Shown here in pieces: positions 1 through 7,979 of a DNA stretch of 64,000 bases. Source of the DNA: Muribaculaceae bacterium (GTDB lineage: Bacteria > Pseudomonadota > Alphaproteobacteria > Rs-D84); contig JAMPEH010000009.1 in assembly GCA_023665245.1 (NCBI GenBank), positions 3,706 through 67,705 on the forward strand, written 5' to 3'. The stretch's first letter is position 1. Every line of letters starts with the position of its first letter. Below the pieces are notes generated by a model, which had not been told where the DNA came from, made no database searches, and saw only the letters and a program-made list of their open reading frames with translations. The translations under genes and the position numbers were made by a program.

Positions 1-927
1 TAAAGTAACTGATACATTTCCTTTCCCATCAAAATTAGCCTCAATCAAATAGTCATAATTTTCACGTGTTATTCCTTCACTTTCTGTTTCATAATTTAAA
101 TTCGGATATTTCTCATTTCTAACAAAAACATCAAATCGATCAACACTACCAAGTGGATTAATATTTTTAAGATTGTTATTTACCTTTGTATATAATTTTT
201 CATCCCAAAGGTCTCGAACAGGACTCAAAATAATCATAGTTCCTGTTGTCCAACCAAAATCTTTAACTAAAACATAATCATCATCCAAATGCTTTTTAAC
301 TAATTCCTCAAAATTTTCTCCACATTCTTCAAAACTCGCCTCAACTTGATTTAATAATTTTGCATCATCAAACTGCCGCCAGTCTATTTCCCATTTATAT
401 AATTGTTCCGTTTCACACTTTGTAAATACCCGTGTGCAAAATGAAAGTTTATCGAGAGCAAATCTCCCAATTCCTTTCGCCCCTGTTTTAATTCTCTTTT
501 TTTTGGGGCTGTAAATATTTACTTCTTTATTATCTGTACCAATATTCATCCATGCCGATTCTAATATTTCCCTACTCATTCCTGAACCGTTATCTATTAC
601 AATTATTTTAGAAATTGAGTGCAAATATTGTTCCATTTCTGTCAAATTAACTTTTTCACTCTCATTCAACACATAAACTCCATCTTTAACACTATAATTA
701 TCTAAAATAAGATTCATATTCTCTTTAAAATATCTATTTACTTCCGAACGGGTTAAAGATTTTGGTACTTCATTATATGGATTTATGTACTTTACATAAA
801 CACACTCTGCATCTGCATCGTATCCATTTTTTACCAATTCAACTATAGCACCGTCTACATCAGAAATATTCTCTCTGCCAATAAGCCTTGCTGTTTTTGC
901 ACTCACTTGGAATACCATAGATTGCAT
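1..927 (-). CDS. GHKL (Hsp90-like) ATPase, C-terminus outside window
   Basis: The reading frame is open from an ATG at 927 to the window edge (309 codons), so the 3' end is missing. A GGAG-type ribosome-binding site lies at 931-940. The GHKL ATP-binding motifs are visible: an N-box (ELVKNGYDADA, residues 30-40), DNGSGM at 112-117 and GAKGIGRFA at 149-157. These motifs are shared by Hsp90, MutL, MORC and histidine kinases. There is no kinase dimerisation domain before the fold, so the Hsp90/MutL/MORC-like group is more likely. The gene starts 16 bases after the methyltransferase stop and is clearly co-transcribed with it. Hsp90-like ATPases next to DNA methylases are known from restriction-modification-like clusters; that role is inferred here. 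Confidence 0.85.
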   Translation of the reverse strand, partial: MQSMVFQVSAKTARLIGRENISDVDGAIVELVKNGYDADAECVYVKYINPYNEVPKSLTRSEVNRYFKENMNLILDNYSVKDGVYVLNESEKVNLTEMEQYLHSISKIIVIDNGSGMSREILESAWMNIGTDNKEVNIYSPKKKRIKTGAKGIGRFALDKLSFCTRVFTKCETEQLYKWEIDWRQFDDAKLLNQVEASFEECGENFEELVKKHLDDDYVLVKDFGWTTGTMIILSPVRDLWDEKLYTKVNNNLKNINPLGSVDRFDVFVRNEKYPNLNYETESEGITRENYDYLIEANFDGKGNVSVTL

Positions 928-943
928 ATGCTTTTCTCCTTAA

Positions 944-2359
944 TTAAAATCTAAATTCTTCAATATCCTTCGATGTTATTCTTAACGAAGCCCCGCTGAT
1001 ATGTATTCCAACAGTTTTTACATACCTCATAAACTCATCACTTTCCAGTATATCTTTTGCATCCTCAAGTTTGTATGTTCTATTTCCGGCTTTAGGCACA
1101 ATATACATCCCTGCATAAGGAATACACTTCTTTTTTAATATATACACAGCTACTTTTTCTGTGATTACTGTTGATATAAGAAGCTTTCTTCTATTTAATC
1201 CTGTCAAAGCCTGCGAACGTCCATACTCGAACCATAACGCACTCTTATCACTTTCACGCTTATCCAATTGTTCTCTAAAATCATTAAGGTAAGCATCTGC
1301 TCCCGGAAATAACATTTTAAATTGATTTTCCGTATACCTAATTAGTTTACCATTTACATAATCATACGGAAAAATAATCTTCTCCTCTTTCTTATATCGC
1401 AACGAACGCGGGGTAGCTGTTTCTCTTACTATTGCCTTTTCAATATTTCTACCATTGCATTGATAAAAGTCATCCATTTCTTCATAATTTTCTTTTTTTA
1501 TTACAAAAGCATCATTCAATAATGTTGCTACTACATGAGCCACCTGAAAATAATCTCCAAAGCGTCTTGTTCCAATTTCACTATTTTCTATAAAAAACCA
1601 TTTCTTTGATAAATTAGTAAGCGGAATATTAATCCTTTCTTTATTGGCCATATCATAATATAAGAAATTTTTATTTCCCTTTGTTTTATCAAGTACCATT
1701 ATTGCCGACTTTACTAATGCATTATCAAACATCTTATCCCTCGTATAATCATGTATCTCTCGTATATACGGTTTAACAAATTCTCGTAGCCTTTCACCAA
1801 ATACAGTTTTAAATATGCTGCTAGGAATTAAATATGACATTTTCCCTTTCCTATCCAGATATTTCACACTTTTTTCTATAAATGCATAGCAATAATCAAA
1901 CTTCCCTTTTTCACAAGTTTCAAAATTTTTTCTTACAAACTCTCTCTCTTCTTCGCTCAATTCCTGATATGTAATATACGGTGGATTGCCAACAACAAAT
2001 TGAAACTTCTTTGTGCATTTCCACTTTAAATAATCCTCATTAATCACATTCCATTTGACTTTACCAATTCTTTTATTTCCTGCTAATTTGTCCAAGTTTT
2101 GAATGCACTTTTTGTACTGTATGGGATCGATTTCAATACCATAAATATCTCTTGTTATACCTTTACAAATCTCGGTATCTGTCAATCCCTGTATTCTGCA
2201 ATCTTCAATATATCTTTCCACAATACTTACCAGAATATTTCCGTCGCCGCATGAATTCTCCAGTATTCTTTTTCCATACAAACTTTCAGTATAACCTACG
2301 CTATCTAACAATTCTCTCACATAATCATTAGGCGTAAATACTTGGCATTTCACATTCAT
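944..2359 (-). CDS. Eco57I-type N6-adenine DNA methyltransferase
   Basis: A 471-residue class I methyltransferase. The N-terminus has the QVFTP motif near residue 6 typical of adenine methylases. A SAM-binding motif follows (ILENSCGDGN, about residues 32-41), and the catalytic NPPY lies in VVGNPPYITY near residue 125. The remainder resembles the target-recognition half of Eco57I/TaqI-like enzymes. It probably methylates adenine in a specific DNA site. The start at 2359 is supported by GAGGTAAT upstream. It is the first visible gene of an operon with the GHKL ATPase. No restriction endonuclease is visible, but the operon continues past position 1, so one may lie outside. The enzyme family is near certain; the biological role (restriction or epigenetic) is open. 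Confidence 0.88.
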   Translation of the reverse strand: MNVKCQVFTPNDYVRELLDSVGYTESLYGKRILENSCGDGNILVSIVERYIEDCRIQGLTDTEICKGITRDIYGIEIDPIQYKKCIQNLDKLAGNKRIGKVKWNVINEDYLKWKCTKKFQFVVGNPPYITYQELSEEEREFVRKNFETCEKGKFDYCYAFIEKSVKYLDRKGKMSYLIPSSIFKTVFGERLREFVKPYIREIHDYTRDKMFDNALVKSAIMVLDKTKGNKNFLYYDMANKERINIPLTNLSKKWFFIENSEIGTRRFGDYFQVAHVVATLLNDAFVIKKENYEEMDDFYQCNGRNIEKAIVRETATPRSLRYKKEEKIIFPYDYVNGKLIRYTENQFKMLFPGADAYLNDFREQLDKRESDKSALWFEYGRSQALTGLNRRKLLISTVITEKVAVYILKKKCIPYAGMYIVPKAGNRTYKLEDAKDILESDEFMRYVKTVGIHISGASLRITSKDIEEFRF

Positions 2360-2678
2360 AAATTACCTCTTTGATCCTATGTCTTTTTCTCAATAGTTAA
2401 ATCATATTCGAAAGATACTATTTGTATTACATCGTGGTTTTCTTCATTATACCACTCAAATAATAACATAGAACCAAAAATATTTCATTAATAACTTTAT
2501 TCTTCATTTATTCGAGATTTTCATATTTGAATACAAAATCAAAATATAGCAAGCCATCATTAAATTCTATATCCGCCCTTTATGTATAATTAAAGAACTT
2601 AGTCTAATCTCTTTTAATTATATCTTTTTGCATTGTTATATACTATTTAGTATGCATTTACAACCTGCCTTCACCCTC
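2360..2678. other. AT-rich intergenic stretch
   Basis: This 319-base stretch lies between the methyltransferase start and the end of the AAA ATPase. It is very AT-rich and contains only short reading frames without convincing ribosome-binding sites. It should hold the promoter of the methyltransferase operon, but I cannot place one with confidence. Confidence 0.5.
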
Positions 2679-3878
2679 CTAATACTCTCCTCTCAACAAG
2701 AAATCCGCCAAATACACAATCCTAACACCATTAATATTCCCCCCTGCAAACTCATCAAGCGTTACCACGTATTTCGGATAATGGTCCTTAAGCTCAAGCA
2801 GATTGGCAACCTCACGGTCAGATTCCTTCGGTAGGTTCCGGCACACCTGCACATAAATACGTTCGTCACGCCGTACTGCGACAAAGTCTATTTCTTTCGT
2901 TTCGTTCTTTCCGATGTAAACCTCATAGCCCTTTCTGCGAAGCTCAAAATACACGATATTTTCAAGCATTGCGGCAACAGCTTTCGGATTAAATCCCATC
3001 ATGCAATATTTGAGGGATACATCCGCAAGATAAAATTTCTCCTGTGTTTTCAGCACCGATTTTCCCTGCAAATCATATCGTTGACAGCGATAAATCACAA
3101 AAGCCTTTTCCAGCCATTCCAAATAATTATAGACAGCCTCCACAGAAAGAGAACGCCCTTCGTTTTTCAGAAACTTTACAATGGCATTCGCCGAAAATGT
3201 CTTACCAACATTCTCCACCACATACTTTACAACACGGTTAAAGAGATCAAAATTCTTAATGTTATGACGTTTTGTAATATCACTGGTGATAACGGAATGA
3301 TAGATGCCCTCGACAATCTGATAGGCAGTGTTCTCGTCAAAATCACTTATCGCAACAACTGGAAATCCACCCAGCCGAATGTACTCATTTAACAACTCCT
3401 TCGGTGCTCGTTCCGTCTGCTTTTTGAAATCCATATACTCGGCAAAGGACAACGGAAATACGGGAATGGAAACATACCTCCCCGTCAGATAAGTAGATAT
3501 TTCACTTGACATCAGCTTAGAATTGGAACCCGTAACATAGATATCCGTGTTGGCATTTTCGAGCAGACTGTTGACAGCCTTCTCCCAGCCGACAATTTCC
3601 TGAACCTCATCAAGCAGGATGTAGTAACGCTCACCATCCGTCATTTTTTCTCTGATGCCATTGTACATATCCTTGTCGGTCATATTGTCGTCAAAATCCT
3701 CTGAAGTATAACACATGCTGATAATATGAACAGCATCAATTCCGCTTGCGATTAAGTCTTCCTGCAGCATATTTAGAATTGTGGACTTACCACAGCGGCG
3801 AATCCCTGCCAGTATTTTCACTAATGGCACATCACGGTATGTTTTCAGTATATTCAAATAATGTGCTCTGACAACCAT
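2679..3878 (-). CDS. AAA_14/DUF4143 family ATP-binding protein
   Basis: A 399-residue P-loop ATPase. Walker A (GIRRCGKST) is near residue 25, Walker B (YILLDEVQ) near 87 and the sensor-like VTGSNS near 115. The C-terminal third carries the DUF4143 nuclease-like fold, with EIDFVAVR around residue 330. The start at 3878 follows GGAGG at 7 bases. This family is abundant in gut Clostridia and archaea, often in several copies in variable regions; its substrate is unknown. It appears to be monocistronic. A damaged family member lies 600 bases upstream at 4457-5473, of a different subfamily judging by sequence. The family call is sure; the function is not. Confidence 0.9.
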   Translation of the reverse strand: MVVRAHYLNILKTYRDVPLVKILAGIRRCGKSTILNMLQEDLIASGIDAVHIISMCYTSEDFDDNMTDKDMYNGIREKMTDGERYYILLDEVQEIVGWEKAVNSLLENANTDIYVTGSNSKLMSSEISTYLTGRYVSIPVFPLSFAEYMDFKKQTERAPKELLNEYIRLGGFPVVAISDFDENTAYQIVEGIYHSVITSDITKRHNIKNFDLFNRVVKYVVENVGKTFSANAIVKFLKNEGRSLSVEAVYNYLEWLEKAFVIYRCQRYDLQGKSVLKTQEKFYLADVSLKYCMMGFNPKAVAAMLENIVYFELRRKGYEVYIGKNETKEIDFVAVRRDERIYVQVCRNLPKESDREVANLLELKDHYPKYVVTLDEFAGGNINGVRIVYLADFLLRGEY

Positions 3879-3989
3879 ATTATCGCCTCCTTTATTATGC
3901 GTATATAGCCATGTGCAAAATTACACTTTAGAAATAAGATGTTTTTCTCATCTCTAATGAGTATAGCCAAAATAGTATAAAAATTCAAC

Positions 3990-4016
3990 AGTTTTTACTC
4001 ATAATAAGTAAAAACT
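3990..4016. promoter_or_regulatory. 10-bp perfect inverted repeat upstream of the AAA ATPase
   Basis: AGTTTTTACT (3990-3999) and AGTAAAAACT (4007-4016) are exact reverse complements with a 7-base loop. The repeat lies 112 bases before the ATPase start at 3878. It could be an operator, or a weak terminator for the hypothetical gene ending at 4073, although the T-run after it is interrupted. Confidence 0.5.
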
Positions 4017-4072
4017 TCTGCTTTTTAAATCTTTATTGGTTCCATTTTAAATTGTTAAATTGACTTTTATTG

Positions 4073-4396
4073 TCATTTTGGAAAAACCAACGTACAATTT
4101 TCTATATCATCTGTATCATTTTCAGAAATGAAAATTTGTGCGGATGCAGATAAATCATTTTCCTTGAATTTTTCCTCTTGAAATAATTTAACAATCAGAG
4201 ACCAATTTTCACTTGCCGATTCCGTTGCCAGCCAAATGCCCATCAGTTCCCCTTCTTCGCTATCTATGAAATCGTACCCATTATCTTGTACAGTGCCATT
4301 TGACACTTCCTCAATCCGGTCCGGAATACAATAGCGTAAATCCAAATCCGGATTCTCAAGCTTTGTCGGATTTAACACAATAATAATCGTCTGCAT
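4073..4396 (-). CDS. Small acidic hypothetical protein
   Basis: This 107-residue protein starts at ATG 4396, chosen because AGGAGG lies 5 bases upstream; the longer in-frame start at 4429 has no such site. The sequence begins MQTIIIVLNPTKL and is rich in Asp and Glu with mixed alpha/beta character. It has no signal peptide or membrane segment. The size and acidity resemble immunity proteins of polymorphic toxins, but I do not recognise a family and no toxin gene lies beside it. It stands alone between two AAA/DUF4143 ATPase loci. Confidence 0.7.
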   Translation of the reverse strand: MQTIIIVLNPTKLENPDLDLRYCIPDRIEEVSNGTVQDNGYDFIDSEEGELMGIWLATESASENWSLIVKLFQEEKFKENDLSASAQIFISENDTDDIENCTLVFPK

Positions 4397-4456
4397 AGTT
4401 ACCTCCTCTTTAATCATTTTCCTTAGCAAATAAACGGAAAATCCCTTCTTACCCCT

Positions 4457-5473
4457 CTATATCATCCAAATCGGAACAATATAATTATCCCTATAATTGC
4501 ACTAAGGTCCGGTTTCATACAAAGCGCCGCCCCTTTGAACGTGGTGTTGATGATTTATCTAACAGTTCAAATACTTTGATAAGCTCCGTTCCCGGATTGG
4601 AGGTCTTTTTTATCTCAATCGGATTTAGCACACCGTCATGTTCAATCACCAAATCTATCTCTTTCGCATCCTTATCACGATAGTAATATAAATAAGATTC
4701 CTTTCTGCAATTCAAATAGGTTTTCCTTATTTCAGCAACCACATAATTCTCAAGGACAGCCCATTCATTGCACCGCTTTCCAGTGTTTCCGGACTGCTCC
4801 ACTTCGTCAGATAACATACCAGCCCTGTATCATAAAAATATAACTTCGGTGTTTTTACAAGCCGCTTTAACAAATTGTCGGAATATGGATTCAGGTAAAA
4901 AATAATCCTCAGCGTCTCCAAAATCCCTAACCAATTCTTTGCCTGCGTTTGGTTGATATCCGCATCCCTCGCAATTTCAGCTACATTCCTATTAGCTTTT
5001 CTGGCTGATAATGTCTCCAAATCTATGGTAAAAGGTTCTGTCTCGCCTCCTGAAATTTCTGCCTGTGACAAAGAAGTAAGTGACAGTACTGCTACCCGCC
5101 CAACCAAGGATTCCTGCACTCCCTGCATTAGCTTAAACATTTGAGAACCTGCAAGCCAAAATGCTCCCGGCTCATGATTTCTATCTACGTGCATTTTGAT
5201 GTAAGTAGACAATTCCGGTGCATATTGAGCTTCGTCAATTAACACAGGTGGTTTATGAAGGTACAGAAACAGTTCGGGTTCTGTCTTCGCAAGGCTTCTT
5301 TCATTCAAATTATCTAATGTAACATATCCCCTATTTGTTCCTTCCATCAGCTTTTGAAGCATTGTAGTCTTCCCAACCTGTCTTGGTCCGGTAACGAGAA
5401 TTACCGAATATTCTTTTGTGACTTGGCTTACAACCTTCTCCAATTTCCTTGTTATATAATTCGTATATGCCAT
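4457..5473 (-). pseudogene. AAA_14/DUF4143 ATPase broken by three frameshifts
   Basis: The N-terminal part (5473 to about 4771) has Walker A GPRQVGKTT, Walker B PVLIDEAQ and FWLAGSQ, all normal for the family. Near 4770 one base is missing: the frame runs on as LSLRIM while AVLENYVVAEIR continues in the next frame. That frame carries the EIDLVIE nuclease-like motif and breaks again near 4540, where GAALCMKPDLSAI continues in the third frame. A last shift near 4490 leads to DNYIVPIWMI and a TAG at 4457. Joined, the pieces give a full-length DUF4143 protein. Three lesions make decay more likely than one sequencing error. The ATG has GAGG directly against it, and a palindrome lies just upstream. 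Confidence 0.88.
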
Positions 5474-5477
5474 CCTC

Positions 5478-5516
5478 TTTCGGCTAATTTTAAATTCAAT
5501 TAGATTTTAGCCGAAA
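5478..5516. promoter_or_regulatory. Inverted-repeat operator upstream of the broken ATPase
   Basis: TTTCGGCTAA (5478-5487) and TTAGCCGAAA (5507-5516) are perfect reverse complements 19 bases apart. They start 5 bases before the ATPase start codon. A weaker second pair, CGGCTA near 5524 and TTAGCC near 5550, repeats the motif. Spacing and position suggest a repressor site, perhaps autoregulatory; this is inferred. Confidence 0.55.
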
Positions 5517-5582
5517 TACATGTCGGCTATTTTATATTACTGTCAAATTTTAGCCTAAGCAGGTTATTTCTATTCACAAATT

Positions 5583-5618
5583 AAAAAGCCGGAGCAACGC
5601 TACCTCCGACCGGGCTTT
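5583..5618 (-). terminator. Rho-independent terminator
   Basis: On the minus strand GCCCGGTCGGAG pairs with CTCCGGC and is followed by TTTTTAATTT. It closes the MNT nucleotidyltransferase transcript. Confidence 0.7.
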
Positions 5619-5733
5619 AACTTTATATCGATTGCATACTTTTTTAGTTCGGCAAATGTCACATCTCCGTTTACCAGACTTTAACTTTCTCATGATTTAT
5701 TTCCGTAACAATCAGGACATCTTCAGTCCTCAT
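5600..5733 (-). pseudogene. Frameshifted small partner of the MNT gene
   Basis: An ATG at 5733 overlaps the end of the nucleotidyltransferase gene. It reads MRTEDVLIVTEINHEKVKVW and then hits TAA. In the next frame the protein continues as VNGDVTFAELKKYAIDIKL and ends at TAG 5600. One lost base explains the break. The intact product would have been roughly 43 residues, similar in feel to small DUF2442-like proteins found beside toxin-antitoxin genes, though I am not sure of the family. Its overlap suggests translational coupling with the MNT gene. Confidence 0.55.
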
Positions 5734-6016
5734 ATAGAAGCACCCCCTCTTTCATAATCAGTGATAGAAATTGTTTATCCTCAATTCCCGTAGTAACAAC
5801 ATCAACATGACAATTCAAGACATTTTCCAGTTCATCAACAAATGCAAAATATTGCAACAGACTTTTCAATCTTCCACGTTCAATATATAAATCAACATCA
5901 CTATTGTCTTTTGCTTCACCTCTGGCATAAGAACCAAATAAACTCATTTTTCCAATTCCATATGCTTTTGCAATAGGAACTGTTCTATCCTTTATTTCAT
6001 TAATCGTGTATCTCAT
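5723..6016 (-). CDS. MNT-type minimal nucleotidyltransferase
   Basis: A 97-residue nucleotidyltransferase of the MNT/DNA polymerase beta superfamily. The signature GSYARGEAKDNSDVDLYIE spans residues 29-47 and supplies the GS and the two catalytic Asp residues. Such proteins are usually antitoxins in HEPN-MNT pairs, where they modify (adenylylate) the HEPN toxin. No HEPN gene is visible here; the only downstream partner is the broken 43-residue frame at 5600-5733. The start at 6016 has AGGAAG 8 bases upstream. The locus is probably a degraded toxin-antitoxin module. Confidence 0.85.
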   Translation of the reverse strand: MRYTINEIKDRTVPIAKAYGIGKMSLFGSYARGEAKDNSDVDLYIERGRLKSLLQYFAFVDELENVLNCHVDVVTTGIEDKQFLSLIMKEGVLLYED

Positions 6017-6079
6017 ATGCAGCCACTTCCTTTATTGTCATTATACCCTAAATCAAAATCCTGCACAATCAAATATTTT

Positions 6080-6120
6080 AGAAAGACATTCGGATGTCCT
6101 ATCACTTCCAAATGTCTTTT
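6080..6120 (-). terminator. Hairpin downstream of the SpoIIID fragment
   Basis: AGACATTCGGA (6084-6094) and TCCAAATGTCT (6107-6117) form an 11-bp stem with one wobble pair, with T-rich tails on both sides. It may serve as a bidirectional terminator. Confidence 0.5.
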
Positions 6121-6157
6121 CATATTCTTTCCTATTTCACTATCCACACAAACCGTT

Positions 6158-6289
6158 CTAATTTATTACATCCGCATGTACCGTTGATTTGCTCACTCCA
6201 AATTTTTTGGCAGCCTGTCTTACCGTGGCTCCATGATCTACAATAAACTGAGCCACACTTATGGCACGCTCCCCAATATAATCTCTCAA
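6158..6289 (-). pseudogene. spoIIID: Truncated SpoIIID-like regulator
   Basis: From a TTG at 6289 the frame reads LRDYIGERAISVAQFI, then TVRQAAKKFGVSKSTVH, and ends at TAG 6158, giving only 43 residues. The match to the N-terminal helix-turn-helix of SpoIIID, the mother-cell sporulation regulator, is unmistakable. SpoIIID is about 80-90 residues and needs a basic C-terminal helix for DNA binding, which is absent. No ATG is present, so this is almost certainly a remnant and not the working gene. A shorter related copy lies at 8794-8852. Confidence 0.75.
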
Positions 6290-6377
6290 CTGTATGAACC
6301 TCAGAATGTTTGTTTATACAGTGTATGCAGAGAGAAAGTGCACTATGCCAGTGTAGATTGGCAAAATCCTTTGGGAA

Positions 6378-6598
6378 TTAATACGTGACTGCATCTGCTT
6401 TCGTTACCGATGAATTTTCGGGTTCTGCTGCATAAACCATGAGATAATACTCATGTACAGCAAAGAAGCAAACAACCGAAAACAATAGATAGACCACCAG
6501 CACCGCACTATTCCAAAATCAGAGTAAAGCAGCCCAAAACCTAATAAAATACTATTTGCTACGCTAAGTAGCATAAATGTAATAGGCTTTTTCTCGTA
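6378..6598 (-). pseudogene. Remnant of a small membrane protein
   Basis: The minus strand reads KPITFMLLSVANSILLGFG and LLYSDFG. A one-base shift near 6517 moves it to a second frame, SAVLVVYLLFSVVCFFAVHE, which runs to YAAEPENSSVTKADAVTY and TAA at 6378. Two hydrophobic segments and a polar tail are visible. No start codon or ribosome-binding site remains. The family is not recognised. It lies divergently beside the XRE-membrane regulator at 6655. Confidence 0.5.
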
Positions 6599-6654
6599 AA
6601 TCTATTAGAAAATTGCTATGATAAACCTGCAAAAAATAAAAGGAGGACTTGCAT

Positions 6655-7065
6655 ATGAGTTTAAGCAAAAAAATTAAAACCATGCGGCATCAAGCCGCCC
6701 TTTCGCAAGAGCAACTTGCGGAAAAACTAAATGTATCAAGACAAGCGGTCACAAAATGGGAAACAGGAAAAGGTATTCCCGACATTTCGAATCTGATTGC
6801 TATCAGCGAAGAATTTAATTTAAGTCTTGATGAATTGATTAAAGACGATATTGCAATAAAAAACAAAATTATTGCAGATAGCTCTTCTAAAAAATGGCAC
6901 ATACTGGTTGTCGTCTATCTGGTGGCAATCGTGGCATATATCGCTTATTTTGCAATTTGCCATAGAATTCTAATGATAGGATTCTTAATTGCAACCTTGT
7001 TCATGCTATTTTATGAAGCAAGAATTTTTGTGAAAGAAAAAATATACAAACAGAATAAGAAATAA
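6655..7065 (+). CDS. XRE-family regulator with C-terminal membrane segments
   Basis: A 136-residue protein. The N-terminal XRE helix-turn-helix spans residues 3-58, with LSQEQLAEKLNVSRQAVTKW as the core. A linker (DDIAIKNK) leads to two hydrophobic helices at about 82-101 and 105-122. ATG 6655 is preferred over the in-frame TTG at 6649 because AGGAGG sits 8 bases before it. This arrangement is common in Firmicutes, where the DNA-binding head is tethered to the membrane, often to sense envelope stress or control a neighbouring transporter. Here the divergent neighbour is a broken membrane gene, so the regulator may have lost its target. Confidence 0.87.
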   Translation: MSLSKKIKTMRHQAALSQEQLAEKLNVSRQAVTKWETGKGIPDISNLIAISEEFNLSLDELIKDDIAIKNKIIADSSSKKWHILVVVYLVAIVAYIAYFAICHRILMIGFLIATLFMLFYEARIFVKEKIYKQNKK

Positions 7066-7225
7066 ATCGCCAACACGACACTATTCAGAGCCAAAGACCA
7101 AAAGACAAGCATTGTGGAAATGTGCATATCAGGCTATGGTATCCCATTCATCATTTTTATTTTGATAGGCAGTAAAGAAGAGGGTAATAGCTTGTTATGT
7201 ACATGCTTTATATTAGTAACATAGA

Positions 7226-7969
7226 TTACAAATTATCGTTTATCTTGTTAAGCAAACTTTTTACTATACCATGTTGATATTCAATGGTCTCTTTTTGGTC
7301 TGTATAATCATTTAACATTGATAAATTGCTGTCTAAAAAAATATACAATTCTTGCATTATTTCTATGATATTTTTAACTCTAAAAATATCTACACCTTCT
7401 GATTCATTCAAGGTCCTTATACACTTCTCCTTATTACCAACTAAGTTCTTTGTCTTTTCACAAGCCGTCCCTAAATAATGCATTATTTCAAATAAATAAA
7501 ATGCTTTTAGATTTTTATCTTCTTCAATATTACCATTTTCTTCAAGCCGCTTTAAATTTTCATATGCTGACTTAAAATCTCTTGCAACCAAAATGCTATC
7601 ACATGCAATATTATCAAAGTCTTTTTGTATTTGAATCATAGCATTCATACTTTTATCTACTGTCTTAATCTTTCTTTTTTCCAGACAATCAACCCATTTA
7701 CCATGCAGTAAATTATATACTACATATGAACTAATATAAACTAAAATAAATATTAGAACTTTTTCAAAAACAGCACACCACTTCATTGTTTCAGCATTAC
7801 CATTAAATGCAACTTCTGTAACAAAAGCCGAAAAAACAGTTGCAAAAATTGTATCAGAAATTTCTTCTCCCATACAATCATTACTACTTTTATTATCTGC
7901 AGCCAATTCCCTTATATCATTAGATATTCTATATCTTAAACGTTCAAAATTTTTAAATGAATTTATCAT
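7226..7969 (-). CDS. Hypothetical protein with two membrane helices and helical tail
   Basis: A 247-residue protein of unknown family. Two hydrophobic stretches occur at about 40-56 and 68-90 (KVLIFILVYISSYVVYNLL). They are followed by about 150 residues that are strongly helical and charged. The layout resembles two-TM effector proteins such as the SLATT group, but I cannot assign it. The ribosome-binding site AGGAG overlaps the stop of the upstream gene (10-base gap), so translation is coupled to the 173-residue partner. The two genes have no other neighbour in their operon. Low GC and isolation in a remnant-rich region suggest transfer. Confidence 0.75.
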   Translation of the reverse strand: MINSFKNFERLRYRISNDIRELAADNKSSNDCMGEEISDTIFATVFSAFVTEVAFNGNAETMKWCAVFEKVLIFILVYISSYVVYNLLHGKWVDCLEKRKIKTVDKSMNAMIQIQKDFDNIACDSILVARDFKSAYENLKRLEENGNIEEDKNLKAFYLFEIMHYLGTACEKTKNLVGNKEKCIRTLNESEGVDIFRVKNIIEIMQELYIFLDSNLSMLNDYTDQKETIEYQHGIVKSLLNKINDNL

Positions 7970-7979
7970 AAAAACTCTC

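Noticed and set aside
4073..4396. Call as a polymorphic-toxin immunity protein
   Set aside because: Size and acidity fit, but no toxin gene or known immunity motif is present.
7069..7222. Short plus-strand frame after the XRE-membrane gene with a hydrophobic run (YGIPFIIFILIGSKEEGN)
   Set aside because: No start site fits and no family could be named; it may be a relic, but the evidence is too thin to list.
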